Origin: an alpha proteobacterium L41A | Lineage (GTDB): Bacteria; Pseudomonadota; Alphaproteobacteria; Caulobacterales; Caulobacteraceae | DNA: 56,025 nucleotides | Reading direction: 5' to 3' | Assembly (NCBI GenBank): GCA_000335735.1 | Contig: AMYY01000022.1 | Coordinates: 1-56,025 of the forward strand | Part shown: piece after piece, positions 32,610 to 41,125 of the stretch | Layout: the number at the start of each line of letters is the position of its first letter | Numbering within the stretch: position 1 is the first letter of the stretch | Notes under the pieces: generated by a model | What the model was told of the DNA's origin: nothing | The model's input: the letters and a program-made list of their open reading frames with translations, nothing else | The model's database searches: none | Program-made: the position numbers and the translations under genes

Positions 32610-32729
32610 ATGCCGCTTCCGAACCCGCCGCCCAAGCCGCCCCGCCGCTCGCTTCAGGATCAGATCGCCTACGGCCTGTGCATTTTCCTCATATGGGGCA
32701 TGGCGATCGCTGCGTTCTGGGAGGGCTAA
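32610..32729 (+). CDS. Candidate 39-residue single-pass membrane protein
   Basis: ATG at 32610 opens a 39-codon frame ending TAA at 32727-32729. The product has a proline-rich basic N-terminus (MPLPNPPPKPPRRS) and one hydrophobic helix (about 19-37, AYGLCIFLIWGMAIAAFW) ending EG. The positive residues before the helix predict an N-in orientation. Third-position GC bias fits coding use. It lies divergent from the LysR gene and overlaps the end of the convergent GNAT gene by 4 bp. No clear ribosome-binding site precedes it, so confidence is moderate. Not recognised as a known family. Confidence 0.5.
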   Translation: MPLPNPPPKPPRRSLQDQIAYGLCIFLIWGMAIAAFWEG

Positions 32730-33184
32730 AGCCACTTCTCCATGAAGACATCAGCGCGCGCATAGGGCGTGGGCCGTGGCGGCAGATGCAGGAAGCCGGC
32801 GCTTTCATACAAGGCGATCGCGGGCTTCAGGGCGCTGTTGGTTTCCAAATAGAGCCGGGCAGCGCCTGCTTCCCGCGCTGCCGCTTCGCACACCTCGAGC
32901 AGGCGTCGTGCCAGGCCCAGGCCGCGCGCGGCGGGCGTGACCGTCATCTTGCAGACCTCCACCCCGTCATCGGTCGGGACCATGGCGCAGCAGCCCACGG
33001 CCTGCCCATTGCTCTGCGCGATAAAGATGCGCCCGCCCTTGTCCAGGAAGACGCCCTGCGGATCATTGATCGCGACCCGATCCTTGGCCTCGATGGCGAA
33101 GCCGCCCTCGACCAGCCAGGCGGTGTTCAACTGCGCCCAGGCGGCGGCGTGCTCGGGACGGAAATTGACGATGGCGACGGTCAT
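32726..33184 (-). CDS. GNAT-family N-acetyltransferase
   Basis: The 152-residue product has the acetyl-CoA-binding GNAT core: VEVCKMTVTPAARGLGLARR (beta4 and the pyrophosphate loop, about 80-99), LLEVCEAAAREAGAARLYLETN and LYESAGFLHL near the C-terminus. It transfers an acetyl group to an unknown amine. ATG 33184 is preceded by GAGGGG. The frame remains open upstream to 33346 but would run into the ribosomal terminator and rplQ, so the shorter form is used. It lies just beyond the rplQ terminator and is probably a separate unit. Confidence 0.88.
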   Translation of the reverse strand: MTVAIVNFRPEHAAAWAQLNTAWLVEGGFAIEAKDRVAINDPQGVFLDKGGRIFIAQSNGQAVGCCAMVPTDDGVEVCKMTVTPAARGLGLARRLLEVCEAAAREAGAARLYLETNSALKPAIALYESAGFLHLPPRPTPYARADVFMEKWL

Positions 33185-33210
33185 TGACCCCTCATGTCCG
33201 GTTTCCACGC

Positions 33211-33247
33211 AAAGCAAAAGGGCGGTCGGATCGCTCCGACCGCCCTT
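33211..33247 (-). terminator. Intrinsic terminator of the ribosomal block after rplQ
   Basis: A 13-bp perfect stem (33218-33230 with 33235-33247; arm AAGGGCGGTCGGA) with a four-base loop. On the minus strand it is followed by TTTTGCTTT. It starts 26 bp past the rplQ stop and closes the long ribosomal transcription unit. Confidence 0.9.
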
Positions 33248-33272
33248 CCGGCGTTTGGTCAAACGACCAATC

Positions 33273-33692
33273 TTAGTCTTCGTCGTTGCCTTCGAAGGCC
33301 AGGACCGGACCGGAGTCCTTGCCCTTGGCTTCGACGTCGCGGTCAACGAACTCGATGACGGCCATCGGGGCGTTGTCGCCGTGGCGGAAGCCGGCCTTCA
33401 TGATGCGGATATAGCCGCCGTTACGCTCGCTGTAGCGCGGGCCCAGCGTTTCGAACAGCTTGCCGACTTGCGGCACGTCGCGAACCTGGCTGATGGCCTG
33501 ACGACGCGCGTGCAGGTCGCCCTTCTTGGCGAGGGTGACCAGCTTCTCGACGAAGGGACGCAGTTCCTTCGCCTTGGGCAGGGTCGTGGTGATCTGCTCG
33601 TGCTTGATCAGCGAGGCGGCCATGTTGGCGAACATGGCGGTGCGGTGGCTGGTCGTGCGACCGAGTTTACGATGGGCGGCGCCGTGGCGCAT
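33273..33692 (-). CDS. rplQ: 50S ribosomal protein L17
   Basis: L17 of 139 residues, starting [20 protein letters not shown] with the family pattern RKLGR and [21 protein letters not shown]. The C-terminal 20 residues are acidic (AFEGNDED), a typical alphaproteobacterial extension. It is the last gene of the alpha operon after rpsM-rpsK-rpoA, 105 bp behind rpoA, with a terminator directly after it. Confidence 0.97.
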   Translation of the reverse strand: MRHGAAHRKLGRTTSHRTAMFANMAASLIKHEQITTTLPKAKELRPFVEKLVTLAKKGDLHARRQAISQVRDVPQVGKLFETLGPRYSERNGGYIRIMKAGFRHGDNAPMAVIEFVDRDVEAKGKDSGPVLAFEGNDED

Positions 33693-33797
33693 CTGGGTCT
33701 CTCCTACTCCGGAACCGGTATCCCGACAGGGACCTGGAACCGTAATCTTCTAACCGCCCCGGCATTGCCCCGAAGGGAAACGGGCGGAGGGTTGAAC

Positions 33798-34817
33798 TTA
33801 GATCTGGTCGTCGAACTTCTTGGCCAGATCTTCGATGTTTTCGGGCGGCCAGTTCGGCACGTCCATGCCGAGGCTGAGGCCCATCGTCGTGAGAACTTCC
33901 TTGATCTCGTTCAACGACTTGCGGCCGAAGTTCGGGGTGCGAAGCATTTCGCCCTCGGTCTTCTGGATCAGGTCGCCGATGTAGACGATGTTGTCGTTCT
34001 TCAGGCAGTTGGCCGAACGAACCGACAGTTCCAGCTCGTCCACCTTCTTCAGCAGCGCAGGGTTGAAGGGCAGGTCGGGCTTGCCGTCCGACTGCTCGAC
34101 AGCCTTCTTGGGCTCTTCGAAGGTGATGAAGATCTGGAGCTGGTCCTGCAAGATGCGCGCGGCATAGGCCACGGCGTCAACCGGCGTGACCGCACCGTTG
34201 GTTTCGACTTCCAGCAGCAGCTTGTCGTAGTCCAGCGACTGACCCTGACGGGTCGGCTCAACGCGGTAAGCCACCTTCTTGACCGGCGAATACAGGGCGT
34301 CGACGGCGATCAGGCCGATCGGCGCATCTTCCGGACGGTTCAGTTCAGCGGCGACATAGCCCTTGCCGTTCTGGACGGTCAGTTCCATGCGCACCGATGC
34401 GCCGTCATCCAGCGTGCAGATGACGTGGTCGGGGTTCAGAACCTCGATGTCCGCCGGCACGTCGATCTGACCGGCCGTCACCGGACCGGGGCCCGTGGCG
34501 CGCAGGGTCATGCGCTTGGGGCCTTCGGCGTGCATCCGCAGCGCCAGTTGCTTGATGTTGAGAACGATGTCGACCACGTCTTCGCGCACGCCTTCCAGCG
34601 ACGAGAATTCATGAACGACGCCGTCGATCTGGATGGCCGTGACGGCCGCGCCTTGCAGCGAGGACAGCAGAACGCGACGGAGCGCGTTGCCGAGCGTCAC
34701 GCCGAAGCCACGCTCGAGGGGTTCGGCCACCAGGCGCGCCTTGCGCTGGGCGTCGGAACCGATCTCGATCTGCGGCTTCTCGGGACGGATCAGCTCTTGC
34801 CAGTTTCTTTCGATCAT
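33798..34817 (-). CDS. rpoA: DNA-directed RNA polymerase subunit alpha
   Basis: The 339-residue alpha subunit dimerises to start polymerase assembly and contacts UP elements and activators. The N-terminal domain shows [21 protein letters not shown], and the C-terminal domain (about 255-330) has [19 protein letters not shown] and [15 protein letters not shown]. Length is slightly above the E. coli 329. No rpsD lies between rpsK and rpoA, as is usual in alphaproteobacteria, so S4 cannot regulate its own operon here as it does in E. coli. Confidence 0.98.
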   Translation of the reverse strand: MIERNWQELIRPEKPQIEIGSDAQRKARLVAEPLERGFGVTLGNALRRVLLSSLQGAAVTAIQIDGVVHEFSSLEGVREDVVDIVLNIKQLALRMHAEGPKRMTLRATGPGPVTAGQIDVPADIEVLNPDHVICTLDDGASVRMELTVQNGKGYVAAELNRPEDAPIGLIAVDALYSPVKKVAYRVEPTRQGQSLDYDKLLLEVETNGAVTPVDAVAYAARILQDQLQIFITFEEPKKAVEQSDGKPDLPFNPALLKKVDELELSVRSANCLKNDNIVYIGDLIQKTEGEMLRTPNFGRKSLNEIKEVLTTMGLSLGMDVPNWPPENIEDLAKKFDDQI

Positions 34818-34910
34818 TTTGTCCCTCGAACGGGTTTCGCCTGCTCCGGCCTTGTCGACGAGGCCATGGTGGAGCGGACGGAGATTGGGGGTGCCTTAGA
34901 ACGCTATCGC

Positions 34911-35300
34911 TTAGACGCGACGACGCTTGGGCGGACGGCAACCATTGTGCGGCATCGGCGTGACGTCGCGGATCGTGGTGATCGTCAGACCGACCGACTG
35001 CAGCGCGCGCAGGGCCGATTCACGGCCGGAGCCCGGACCCGAAACGTTCACTTCCAGCGTTTTCACGCCGTGTTCCTGGGCCTTCTTGCCAGCGTCTTCC
35101 GCAGCCATCTGAGCGGCGTAAGGGGTCGACTTACGCGAACCCTTGAAGCCCATGTGACCCGCCGAAGACCACGAGATCGCGTTGCCCTGGGCATCGGTGA
35201 TCGTGATCATGGTGTTGTTGAACGAAGCATTCACGTGGGCGACGCCCGAGGTGATGTTCTTGCGCTCGCGCTTCTTTACGCGACCCGGTTCCTTGGCCAT
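34911..35300 (-). CDS. rpsK: 30S ribosomal protein S11
   Basis: S11 of 129 residues with the family core [39 protein letters not shown] and the C-terminal [14 protein letters not shown]. It binds the 690 loop of 16S rRNA on the platform, next to S18 and S7. It follows rpsM by 9 bp and precedes rpoA by 93 bp in the alpha operon. Confidence 0.98.
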   Translation of the reverse strand: MAKEPGRVKKRERKNITSGVAHVNASFNNTMITITDAQGNAISWSSAGHMGFKGSRKSTPYAAQMAAEDAGKKAQEHGVKTLEVNVSGPGSGRESALRALQSVGLTITTIRDVTPMPHNGCRPPKRRRV

Positions 35301-35309
35301 GTGTCTGTC

Positions 35310-35678
35310 TTACTTCTTCTTGCCGGCGATCGGCTTGGCGGGACCCTTGCGGGTGCGGGCGTTCGTATGGGTGCGCTGACCGCGGACCGGCAGGCCCTTA
35401 CGGTGACGCAGGCCGCGGTAGCAGGCCAGATCCATCAGACGCTTGATGTTCATCGACGTCTCGCGGCGCAGGTCGCCCTCGACGGTGTGATCCTTGTCGA
35501 TCGTTTCGCGGATCGACAGGACTTCGGCGTCCGTCAGCTGGTTCACCCGGCGGGCAGGCTCGATGCCCACCTTCTCGGTGATGTCCTTGGCGGCGGCAGG
35601 GCCGATGCCATGGATATACTGAAGCGCAATCTCTACGCGCTTGTTGGTCGGGATGTTGACGCCAGCAATACGGGCCAC
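35310..35678 (-). CDS. rpsM: 30S ribosomal protein S13
   Basis: S13 of 122 residues at the head of the 30S, contacting the large subunit. It has the pattern [33 protein letters not shown] and [19 protein letters not shown] (here [18 protein letters not shown]). The start is a GTG at 35678 with GGAG six bases upstream; an upstream ATG-less extension to 35714 is not credible. It is the first gene behind its own promoter at 35765-35792. Confidence 0.95.
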   Translation of the reverse strand: MARIAGVNIPTNKRVEIALQYIHGIGPAAAKDITEKVGIEPARRVNQLTDAEVLSIRETIDKDHTVEGDLRRETSMNIKRLMDLACYRGLRHRKGLPVRGQRTHTNARTRKGPAKPIAGKKK

Positions 35679-35714
35679 GAAATTCTCCAGATACGCGTTA
35701 GTCAGACGCAACAA

Positions 35715-35741
35715 ACGCTCCGGTTAACAAACCAGGAGCGT
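35715..35741 (-). promoter_or_regulatory. Hairpin in the short leader of the alpha operon
   Basis: Between the predicted start site (about 35758) and the rpsM GTG lies an 11-bp stem, ACGCTCCGGTT (35715-35725) paired with AACC-GGAGCGT (35730-35741), with one bulged A at 35734. It ends 36 bases before the start codon. It could be a site for ribosomal-protein feedback or an mRNA stabiliser. There is no U-tract on the minus strand, so it is not an intrinsic terminator. Confidence 0.55.
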
Positions 35742-35764
35742 GGCGCCCTTCGCGGGAAGGCGCC

Positions 35765-35792
35765 CTTATACAGATGATTCACCGGGCGTCAA
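35765..35792 (-). promoter_or_regulatory. Sigma70-type promoter for rpsM-rpsK-rpoA-rplQ, with GANTC site
   Basis: On the minus strand TTGACG (35792-35787) and TATAAG (35770-35765) are separated by 16 bp, close to the housekeeping consensus. The spacer holds GAATC (35780-35776), a CcrM-type GANTC methylation site, six bases from the -35 box. Transcription would start near 35758, about 80 bases before the rpsM GTG. The position just after the TonB-like gene explains why that gene does not disrupt alpha-operon expression. Confidence 0.78.
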
Positions 35793-35816
35793 CATCCGCT
35801 CCAGCGCCGCGCCGCT

Positions 35817-36548
35817 TCAGCGTGGCGGGCGGCCGAAATCGACGCCGACCGTGACCCGCTGCCCCTCGACCGGTCGACCGTCTTCGGTCGGCGGCTGGAA
35901 GCGGAAATAGCCGGACACCTGCAAGCCGGCCGCGCCGAAGCCCAGACCGGGGGGCGTCTCTTGAACGACGCGGCAACTGTCCAGCCGGCTGTCCAGGCGA
36001 ATAACGCAGGACAGTTCGACCCGGCCGTAACGGCTGCGGGCGCCCGGCGGATGATTGGCGCGAATCTGGCCGATGGTGGGGCCCGTGACCAGACGCGGTC
36101 CGGTCGAGCCGCTGCCTGGGCCGGACCCAGACCCGACGCCGGATTCGCTGCCTGTCCCCTGCCCGCCCTGGCCAAAGCCGGGTTGCGGCGACGGCGCCGG
36201 CGCGACCCCGACGACGGGCGCGGGTTCCGGCGCCTTGACAGGCGGGGCGGGAACTTCGCGGGGGCGTTCCTTGGGCGGAGGCGGCGGTGTGTGAATTACG
36301 GATGGCGCAGCGGGGGCGCCGCCGCCCGTCTCGGGCGCCGGGGGTTCGTTGGAAATCGGCGGCGGCGGATCGTAGAGCACGACCTCGAATGGCGGCGGCT
36401 CCGCCACAGGCGCCGGGGCCGGCGCCTTCACCTGCCCCAGCAACAGAAACAAGCCGATCTCGGCGACCGCAACGGCGACGAATATGCCCGCCATGCGCCA
36501 TCGACGCAGAAGGGTCTTTTCGGGTTTAGGATCGTCCAACTCAGTCAT
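35817..36548 (-). CDS. TonB-like energy transducer inside the ribosomal block
   Basis: The 243-residue product has a short cytoplasmic N-terminus, one membrane helix (about 20-39), a long Pro/Ala/Glu-rich periplasmic spacer with PPPPPKERPREVPAPP, a Gly/Ser-rich stretch (GSESGVGSGSGPGSGS), and a C-terminal TonB domain (about 150-240). In that domain RYGRVELSCVIRLDSRLDSC and SGYFRFQPPTEDGRPV are seen. TonB couples ExbBD to outer-membrane receptors. No exbB or exbD is adjacent. It starts 27 bp after adk and ends 25 bp before the rpsM -35 box, so it is probably the last gene of the spc transcript. Confidence 0.85.
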   Translation of the reverse strand: MTELDDPKPEKTLLRRWRMAGIFVAVAVAEIGLFLLLGQVKAPAPAPVAEPPPFEVVLYDPPPPISNEPPAPETGGGAPAAPSVIHTPPPPPKERPREVPAPPVKAPEPAPVVGVAPAPSPQPGFGQGGQGTGSESGVGSGSGPGSGSTGPRLVTGPTIGQIRANHPPGARSRYGRVELSCVIRLDSRLDSCRVVQETPPGLGFGAAGLQVSGYFRFQPPTEDGRPVEGQRVTVGVDFGRPPR

Positions 36549-36575
36549 CAGGCGATCAACGCCCGAAAACGCAAA

Positions 36576-37136
36576 TCAGGCCAAGGCCTCGTCGATCGCC
36601 TTGGCGACGGACTCGATCGAGCCCATGCCGTCGGCCTCGGTCAATTTGCCCTGGGCTTCGTAGTAGGGAAGCAGAGGCGCGGTGTTGCGGTTGTAGGCCT
36701 CGAGCCGGACCTTGAAGGATTCCGGATTGTCGTCGGGACGGCCCTGTTCGGCGAAGCGCTTGGCGATCCGTTCGGTCAGGGCGGCGTCGTCCACCTTCAG
36801 GCGAACGACGGCATCGATCTGAACACCGCGCTTGGCCAGCATCTCGTCCAGCGCCTCGGCCTGGGCCACGGTGCGGGGGAAGCCGTCGAAGATGGCGCCG
36901 CCAGCGGCCTCGGCCTCCGTCAGGCGATCTTCGATCAGGGCGATGACGATCTCGTCGGTGACCAGATCGCCGCGCGCCAGCACGTCCTTGACCTTCAGCC
37001 CCAGCTCCGAGCCCGAAGCGATCGCCGCGCGCAGCATGTCGCCGGTGGAGAGCTGGACCATGCCCTTCTCTTCCACCAACCGCTTGGCCTGGGTGCCCTT
37101 GCCCGCCGCCGGCGGTCCGAAAAGGATCAAGTTCAT
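36576..37136 (-). CDS. adk: Adenylate kinase (short form)
   Basis: Adk converts ATP and AMP to two ADP. The 186-residue product has the P-loop GPPAAGKGTQ (7-16), the AMP-site STGDMLRAA, and the DGFPRT motif. There is no zinc or long LID insert: after RIAKRFAEQGRPDDNPE the sequence goes straight to the closing helices. That makes it about 30 residues shorter than E. coli Adk, typical of alphaproteobacteria. It lies between secY (37 bp) and the TonB-like gene. Confidence 0.97.
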   Translation of the reverse strand: MNLILFGPPAAGKGTQAKRLVEEKGMVQLSTGDMLRAAIASGSELGLKVKDVLARGDLVTDEIVIALIEDRLTEAEAAGGAIFDGFPRTVAQAEALDEMLAKRGVQIDAVVRLKVDDAALTERIAKRFAEQGRPDDNPESFKVRLEAYNRNTAPLLPYYEAQGKLTEADGMGSIESVAKAIDEALA

Positions 37137-37173
37137 GCTTCAGCCCTCCCCTGGGCGTCTGACAACCTAAGAC

Positions 37174-38553
37174 TTAGCGGCGAACGGGCGTGGGAGCGCC
37201 GCGACCGCCACGACCACGCAGCTTGGCCTTCTTGATCAGGCCTTCGTACTGGTGCGCCAGCAGTTGGGACTGGATCTGGGCCACAGTGTCCATGGTGACC
37301 GAGACCACGATCAAGATAGACGTTCCGCCAAAGTACAGGCTGTTGCCGAACTGGCTGACGATAAACTCGGGCAGCAGGCAGACTGCGGTGATGTAGGCGG
37401 CGCCGATCACGGTCAGGCGGGTCAGGACATAATCCAGATATTCCGCCGTGCGCTTGCCCGGACGGATGCCCGGCAGGAAGCCGCCGTATTTGCGCAGGTT
37501 CTCTGCCGTGTCCTCAGGATTGAAGGTGATCGAGGTGTAAAAGAAGCAGAAGAAGACGATCAGGGCGGCATACAGCGCCATGAACAGCGGCTGGCCGTGC
37601 GTCAGCTGCGCCGTCACCAGCGGCAGCCAGCTCATCCAGCTGGGCAGGTCGGCGTTAGCCGTCATGGTCGCAACCGTCGTCGGCAGCATCAGCAGCGATG
37701 AGGCGAAGATCGGCGGGATCACGCCGGCGGTGTTGACCTTCAGCGGCAGGAACGAACGCTCGCCGCCAGCCATGCGGTTGCCTTCCTGGCGCTTCGGATA
37801 CTGGATCAGAAGACGGCGCTGGGCGCGCTCCATGAAGACGATGAAGACCACGGTGGCCACAGCCAGGATGGCGATGAACAGCAGGGCGAAGGCCGACATC
37901 TGGCCCTGCTGGGCCAGGCCCAGCAGGCGGGCGATGGTGGACGGAAGAACGGCCACGATACCGGCGAAAATAATCAGCGAGATGCCGTTGCCGACGCCGC
38001 GCGCCGTCACCTGCTCACCCAGCCACATCAGGAACATGGTGCCGCCGGTCAGGGTCACGACCGTCGAGATGATGAAGAAGATGCCGGGGTTGTCGACCAG
38101 GCCGGCCGTGCTGTTCAGGCCCGCCGCGATGCCGAAGGACTGCGCCAGCGCCAGGAACACCGTCAGATAGCGGGTGTACTGGTTCAGCTGCTTGCGGCCG
38201 CTTTCGCCGCCTTCCTTCTTCAGCTTCTCCCAGGGCGGATACACCGTGCCCATCAGCTGCACGATGATCGAGGCCGAGATGTAGGGCATCACGTTCAGGG
38301 CGAAGATGGCCATACGCTCGACCGCGCCGCCCGAGAACATGTTGAACATGTCCAGGATGCCGCGCTGACCGTCCGGGTTCTGGAAGAACTGCAGGAAGGC
38401 CTGCGAATTGATGCCCGGGATCGGCACATAGGTGCCGATGCGATAGACCAGAAGCGCGCCCAGCGTGAACAGCAGGCGTTTATGCAGCTCGGTCGCTTTC
38501 GCGAACGAGCCCATGTTCATATTGGCGGCGAGTTGTTCTGCGGCCGAAGCCAT
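37174..38553 (-). CDS. secY: Preprotein translocase subunit SecY
   Basis: The channel-forming SecY of 459 residues with about ten membrane helices. Family signatures include LLVYRIGTYVPIPGIN, GRKQLNQYTRYLTVFLA, the MFLMWLGEQVTARGVGNGISL loop and the ribosome-contacting ERAQRRLLIQYPKRQ. The C-terminus is basic, ending GRGGRGAPTPVRR. It inserts and exports proteins at the inner membrane with SecE and SecG. A 128-bp gap with two hairpins separates it from rplO, so its expression level may be set separately. Confidence 0.98.
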   Translation of the reverse strand: MASAAEQLAANMNMGSFAKATELHKRLLFTLGALLVYRIGTYVPIPGINSQAFLQFFQNPDGQRGILDMFNMFSGGAVERMAIFALNVMPYISASIIVQLMGTVYPPWEKLKKEGGESGRKQLNQYTRYLTVFLALAQSFGIAAGLNSTAGLVDNPGIFFIISTVVTLTGGTMFLMWLGEQVTARGVGNGISLIIFAGIVAVLPSTIARLLGLAQQGQMSAFALLFIAILAVATVVFIVFMERAQRRLLIQYPKRQEGNRMAGGERSFLPLKVNTAGVIPPIFASSLLMLPTTVATMTANADLPSWMSWLPLVTAQLTHGQPLFMALYAALIVFFCFFYTSITFNPEDTAENLRKYGGFLPGIRPGKRTAEYLDYVLTRLTVIGAAYITAVCLLPEFIVSQFGNSLYFGGTSILIVVSVTMDTVAQIQSQLLAHQYEGLIKKAKLRGRGGRGAPTPVRR

Positions 38554-38564
38554 TATGCGTCCCC

Positions 38565-38619
38565 ACGACTGATTGAGTCGTCAGATAGGCGGAAAGCGGC
38601 CCTCATGCGAGGGCCGCTT
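38565..38619 (-). promoter_or_regulatory. Two hairpins between rplO and secY
   Basis: The first hairpin met by transcription is an 11-bp perfect stem, AAGCGGCCCTC (38594-38604) with GAGGGCCGCTT (38609-38619), followed on the minus strand by TCCGCC rather than a U-tract. The second is ACGACT-GATTG-AGTCGT (38565-38581), ending just before the secY start region. The pair may attenuate, block 3' decay or mark an RNase E processing site. A GAGTC (GANTC) lies at 38575-38579. Confidence 0.55.
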
Positions 38620-38681
38620 CCGTTCTTTCGTCGTCGCAGATGTAATCAGGTCACGACCTAATCGCCGCGACGACGCGTGAC

Positions 38682-39275
38682 TTAGGCTTTGGCGGCGGTA
38701 CGCTTGGTGCGGGCCGAGATCTTGTTCTCGTCGCCGCGCGGCGCCTTGGCGGCCGGAGCCTTGCCCTTGGCGGCGTTGCGCTTCTCGACGCGCGCGGCGG
38801 CCTTGGCTTCGGCTTCGATGCGTTGCTCGACGACCGAGCCGCCAGCGGCTTCGATAGCCTTCTTCGCGCCGGCGGTGGCCGACCAGACGACCAGGTTCAG
38901 CGCTTGCTTCAGTTCGCCGGTGCCCAGCAGACGCACGCCGTCCTTGACGCGACGGATCACGCCGGCGGCGACCAGGGCGTCGCCCTTCAGTTCCGACTTG
39001 GCGTCCAGCTTGCCGGCGTCGACGGCGTCTTGCAGGCGCCACAGGTTCACTTCCGCCAGCTTCAGAGCATTGGCGTTGTTGAAGCCGCGCTTGGGCATGC
39101 GCATGTACAGCGGCATCTGGCCGCCTTCGAAGCCGCCGATGGCGACGCCCGAACGGGACTTCTGACCCTTGACGCCACGGCCAGCGGTCTTGCCCTTGCC
39201 CGAACCGGGGCCACGGCCGACGCGCATGCGCTTCTTGTGGGCACCTTCGTTGTCACGGATTTCGTTCAGTTTCAT
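38682..39275 (-). CDS. rplO: 50S ribosomal protein L15, extended C-terminus
   Basis: L15 with the conserved start [40 protein letters not shown] and [18 protein letters not shown]. The usual domain ends near residue 160. A tail of about 37 residues rich in Ala, Lys and Arg follows ([20 protein letters not shown]), making 197 residues against about 144 in E. coli. It stands 142 bp after rpmD, the widest gap between the r-protein genes of the spc operon, which contains terminator-like hairpins. Confidence 0.96.
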   Translation of the reverse strand: MKLNEIRDNEGAHKKRMRVGRGPGSGKGKTAGRGVKGQKSRSGVAIGGFEGGQMPLYMRMPKRGFNNANALKLAEVNLWRLQDAVDAGKLDAKSELKGDALVAAGVIRRVKDGVRLLGTGELKQALNLVVWSATAGAKKAIEAAGGSVVEQRIEAEAKAAARVEKRNAAKGKAPAAKAPRGDENKISARTKRTAAKA

Positions 39276-39302
39276 ATGCCTGATCCTTTCGGGTGCTAGC
39301 GC

Positions 39303-39410
39303 CCGGACATCGTCCGGACTCGGCTTGGAAAAAATGAAGGGCCGCTGATAAGCGACCCCTTGGGTATTCGCAAGTGCAGAAACGCCCTCCCCCGGGTTCG
39401 GGAGAGGGCG
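39303..39410 (-). terminator. Hairpin stack with terminator-like element between rpmD and rplO
   Basis: Three hairpins lie in one gap. First in transcription order is a 12-bp stem with one mismatch (39383-39394 with 39399-39410). Next is an 8-bp stem, GGGTCGCT-TATC-AGCGGCCC on the minus strand (39358-39339), followed by TTCATTTTTTCC, which looks like an intrinsic terminator. Last is CCGGAC-ATC-GTCCGG (39303-39317). rplO and secY still follow, so it may be a partial terminator or attenuator that lowers their dose, or a promoter may lie just downstream. Confidence 0.62.
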
Positions 39411-39417
39411 AAACGGC

Positions 39418-39606
39418 TTACTTCTCGACGATCTCGGTCAGGTGGGCGACCTTGGCGATCATCCCGCGAACCGAAGGCGTGTCTTCCAGGGTCGATTCAC
39501 GACCCAGGCGGTTCAGACCCAGGCCCACCAGAGTAGCGCGCTGGTCGCTCTTGCGGCGGATCGGCGAACCGGTCTGCTTGACGGTGAGGGTTTTCTTCTC
39601 AGCCAT
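39418..39606 (-). CDS. rpmD: 50S ribosomal protein L30
   Basis: L30 of 62 residues with [20 protein letters not shown] and [20 protein letters not shown], the standard bacterial short form. It sits 3 bp after rpsE and before the hairpin stack that separates it from rplO. Confidence 0.97.
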   Translation of the reverse strand: MAEKKTLTVKQTGSPIRRKSDQRATLVGLGLNRLGRESTLEDTPSVRGMIAKVAHLTEIVEK

Positions 39607-39609
39607 GAC

Positions 39610-40218
39610 TTAGGACTCCACGGCTTCGGGCGCCGAGGCGCCGTCGTTGCGGCGGCCCATCAGATCCGCGACCTTCTTGCCGCGCTTGGACGCGACCTGG
39701 CGGGGCGAGGACTGGACCTTCAGCGCTTCGAACGTCGCGCGGATCATGTTGTAGGGGTTCGACGAGCCGGTCGACTTGCCCACGACGTCCTGGACGCCGA
39801 GGGTTTCGAGCACGGCGCGCATCGGACCGCCCGCGATGACGCCGGTCCCGGGAGGGGCGGCGCGCATCATGATCTTGCCGGCGCCCCAACGGCCGTTGCC
39901 GTCGTGGTGCAGGGTGCGGTTCTCGCGCAGCGGAACGCGGATCATCGTCTTCTTGGCTTCTTCGGTCGCCTTGCGGATGGCTTCCGGCACTTCGCGCGCC
40001 TTGCCGTGACCGAAGCCGACGCGACCCTTGCCGTCGCCGACGACCATCAGGGCTGCGAAGCTGAAGCGACGGCCGCCTTTGACGGTGGCGGCGACGCGGT
40101 TGATGTGAACCAGCTTCTCGACGATGTCGGAATCCGGACCATCGACAGCGGGACCGTTGCGATTGTCACGACGGTTGCGATCGTTGCCGCCGCCGCCGCG
40201 TTGGGGTTGTTGCGCCAT
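39610..40218 (-). CDS. rpsE: 30S ribosomal protein S5
   Basis: S5 helps decoding fidelity and interacts with S4. The double-stranded RNA-binding domain shows [20 protein letters not shown] as [19 protein letters not shown], and the C-terminal domain [19 protein letters not shown] and [16 protein letters not shown]. At 202 residues it exceeds the 167 of E. coli by an N-terminal Gly/Asn/Arg-rich extension ([16 protein letters not shown]) and a short C-terminal tail. It follows rplR by 12 bp. Confidence 0.98.
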   Translation of the reverse strand: MAQQPQRGGGGNDRNRRDNRNGPAVDGPDSDIVEKLVHINRVAATVKGGRRFSFAALMVVGDGKGRVGFGHGKAREVPEAIRKATEEAKKTMIRVPLRENRTLHHDGNGRWGAGKIMMRAAPPGTGVIAGGPMRAVLETLGVQDVVGKSTGSSNPYNMIRATFEALKVQSSPRQVASKRGKKVADLMGRRNDGASAPEAVES

Positions 40219-40230
40219 CTGTCGCGTCCC

Positions 40231-40587
40231 TTAGAAGTTCAGGCCGGCTTCACGCGCGGCTTCCGCCAGCGCCTTCACCCGTCCATGATAGATGTACTCG
40301 CCACGGTCGAAGACGACGTCCTTGACGCCCTTCTCGATGGCGCGTTCGGCGATCAGCTTGCCGATCGCGGCGGCCGCAGCCGTGTCCGAACCGCGCTTGC
40401 CCTTGCCGCCTTCCAGCGACGAGGCAGCCACGACGGTCACGCCCTGGGCGTCGTCGATGATCTGGGCCGAGATGTTCTTGTCCGAACGGTAGACCGACAG
40501 GCGCAGACGACCGTTGGCGACAGCCTTCAGGCGGCGACGCGTGCGCTCCGAGCGACGCTTGGCTTGTTGTCGAAGAGAAAGAGCCAT
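40231..40587 (-). CDS. rplR: 50S ribosomal protein L18
   Basis: L18 of 118 residues, which binds 5S rRNA with L5 and L25. It has the basic N-terminus [36 protein letters not shown], and the C-terminal [24 protein letters not shown]. Spacing is 3 bp from rplF and 12 bp to rpsE. Confidence 0.98.
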   Translation of the reverse strand: MALSLRQQAKRRSERTRRRLKAVANGRLRLSVYRSDKNISAQIIDDAQGVTVVAASSLEGGKGKRGSDTAAAAAIGKLIAERAIEKGVKDVVFDRGEYIYHGRVKALAEAAREAGLNF

Positions 40588-40590
40588 GAC

Positions 40591-41124
40591 TTACTTCTTC
40601 TTGCCTTCCTTGCGACGGACGGTCTCGCCCGCATAACGGACGCCCTTGCCCTTGTAGGGCTCCGGCGGACGCAGCTTGCGGATGACCGCGGCGATCTGAC
40701 CGACGGCTTGCTTGTCAGCGCCCGAGATCTTGATCTCGGTCTGCTTCGGCACGGCGAAGCTGACGCCCGACGGCGGAGCGATGTCGACTTCGTGCGAGAA
40801 GCCGAGTTGCAGCGACAGGGCGTCGCCCTTCATCGCGGCGCGGTAACCCACGCCGACCAGCTCCAGCGACTTCTCGAAGCCCGAGGTGACGCCAGTCACC
40901 ATATTGTCGACCAGGGTGCGCGACAGACCCCACATCGCGCGAGCGCGAGGCGTGTCCGAACGCGGGGTCAGCGACACTTCGTCGCCTTCCTGCTTGACTT
41001 CGATCTCGTCAGCGACGGTCCAGGCGCGTTCGCCCTTGGGTCCCTTGACGGTGATGTCCTGGCCGTCGAGCGTGACAGTCACGCCCTTCGGCACGGCGAT
41101 GGTTTTCTTGCCAATACGGGACAT
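40591..41124 (-). CDS. rplF: 50S ribosomal protein L6
   Basis: L6 of 177 residues, near the factor-binding site of the large subunit. Its two similar domains show [20 protein letters not shown] and [12 protein letters not shown], and the C-terminal signature [20 protein letters not shown] is complete. It starts 1 bp after rpsH. Confidence 0.98.
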   Translation of the reverse strand: MSRIGKKTIAVPKGVTVTLDGQDITVKGPKGERAWTVADEIEVKQEGDEVSLTPRSDTPRARAMWGLSRTLVDNMVTGVTSGFEKSLELVGVGYRAAMKGDALSLQLGFSHEVDIAPPSGVSFAVPKQTEIKISGADKQAVGQIAAVIRKLRPPEPYKGKGVRYAGETVRRKEGKKK

Positions 41125-41125
41125 A

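Noticed and set aside
32937..35777. A 946-codon open frame on the plus strand opposite rplQ, rpoA, rpsK and rpsM
   Set aside because: It is antisense to four certain genes. The openness comes from high third-position GC, and the translation has no recognisable domain.
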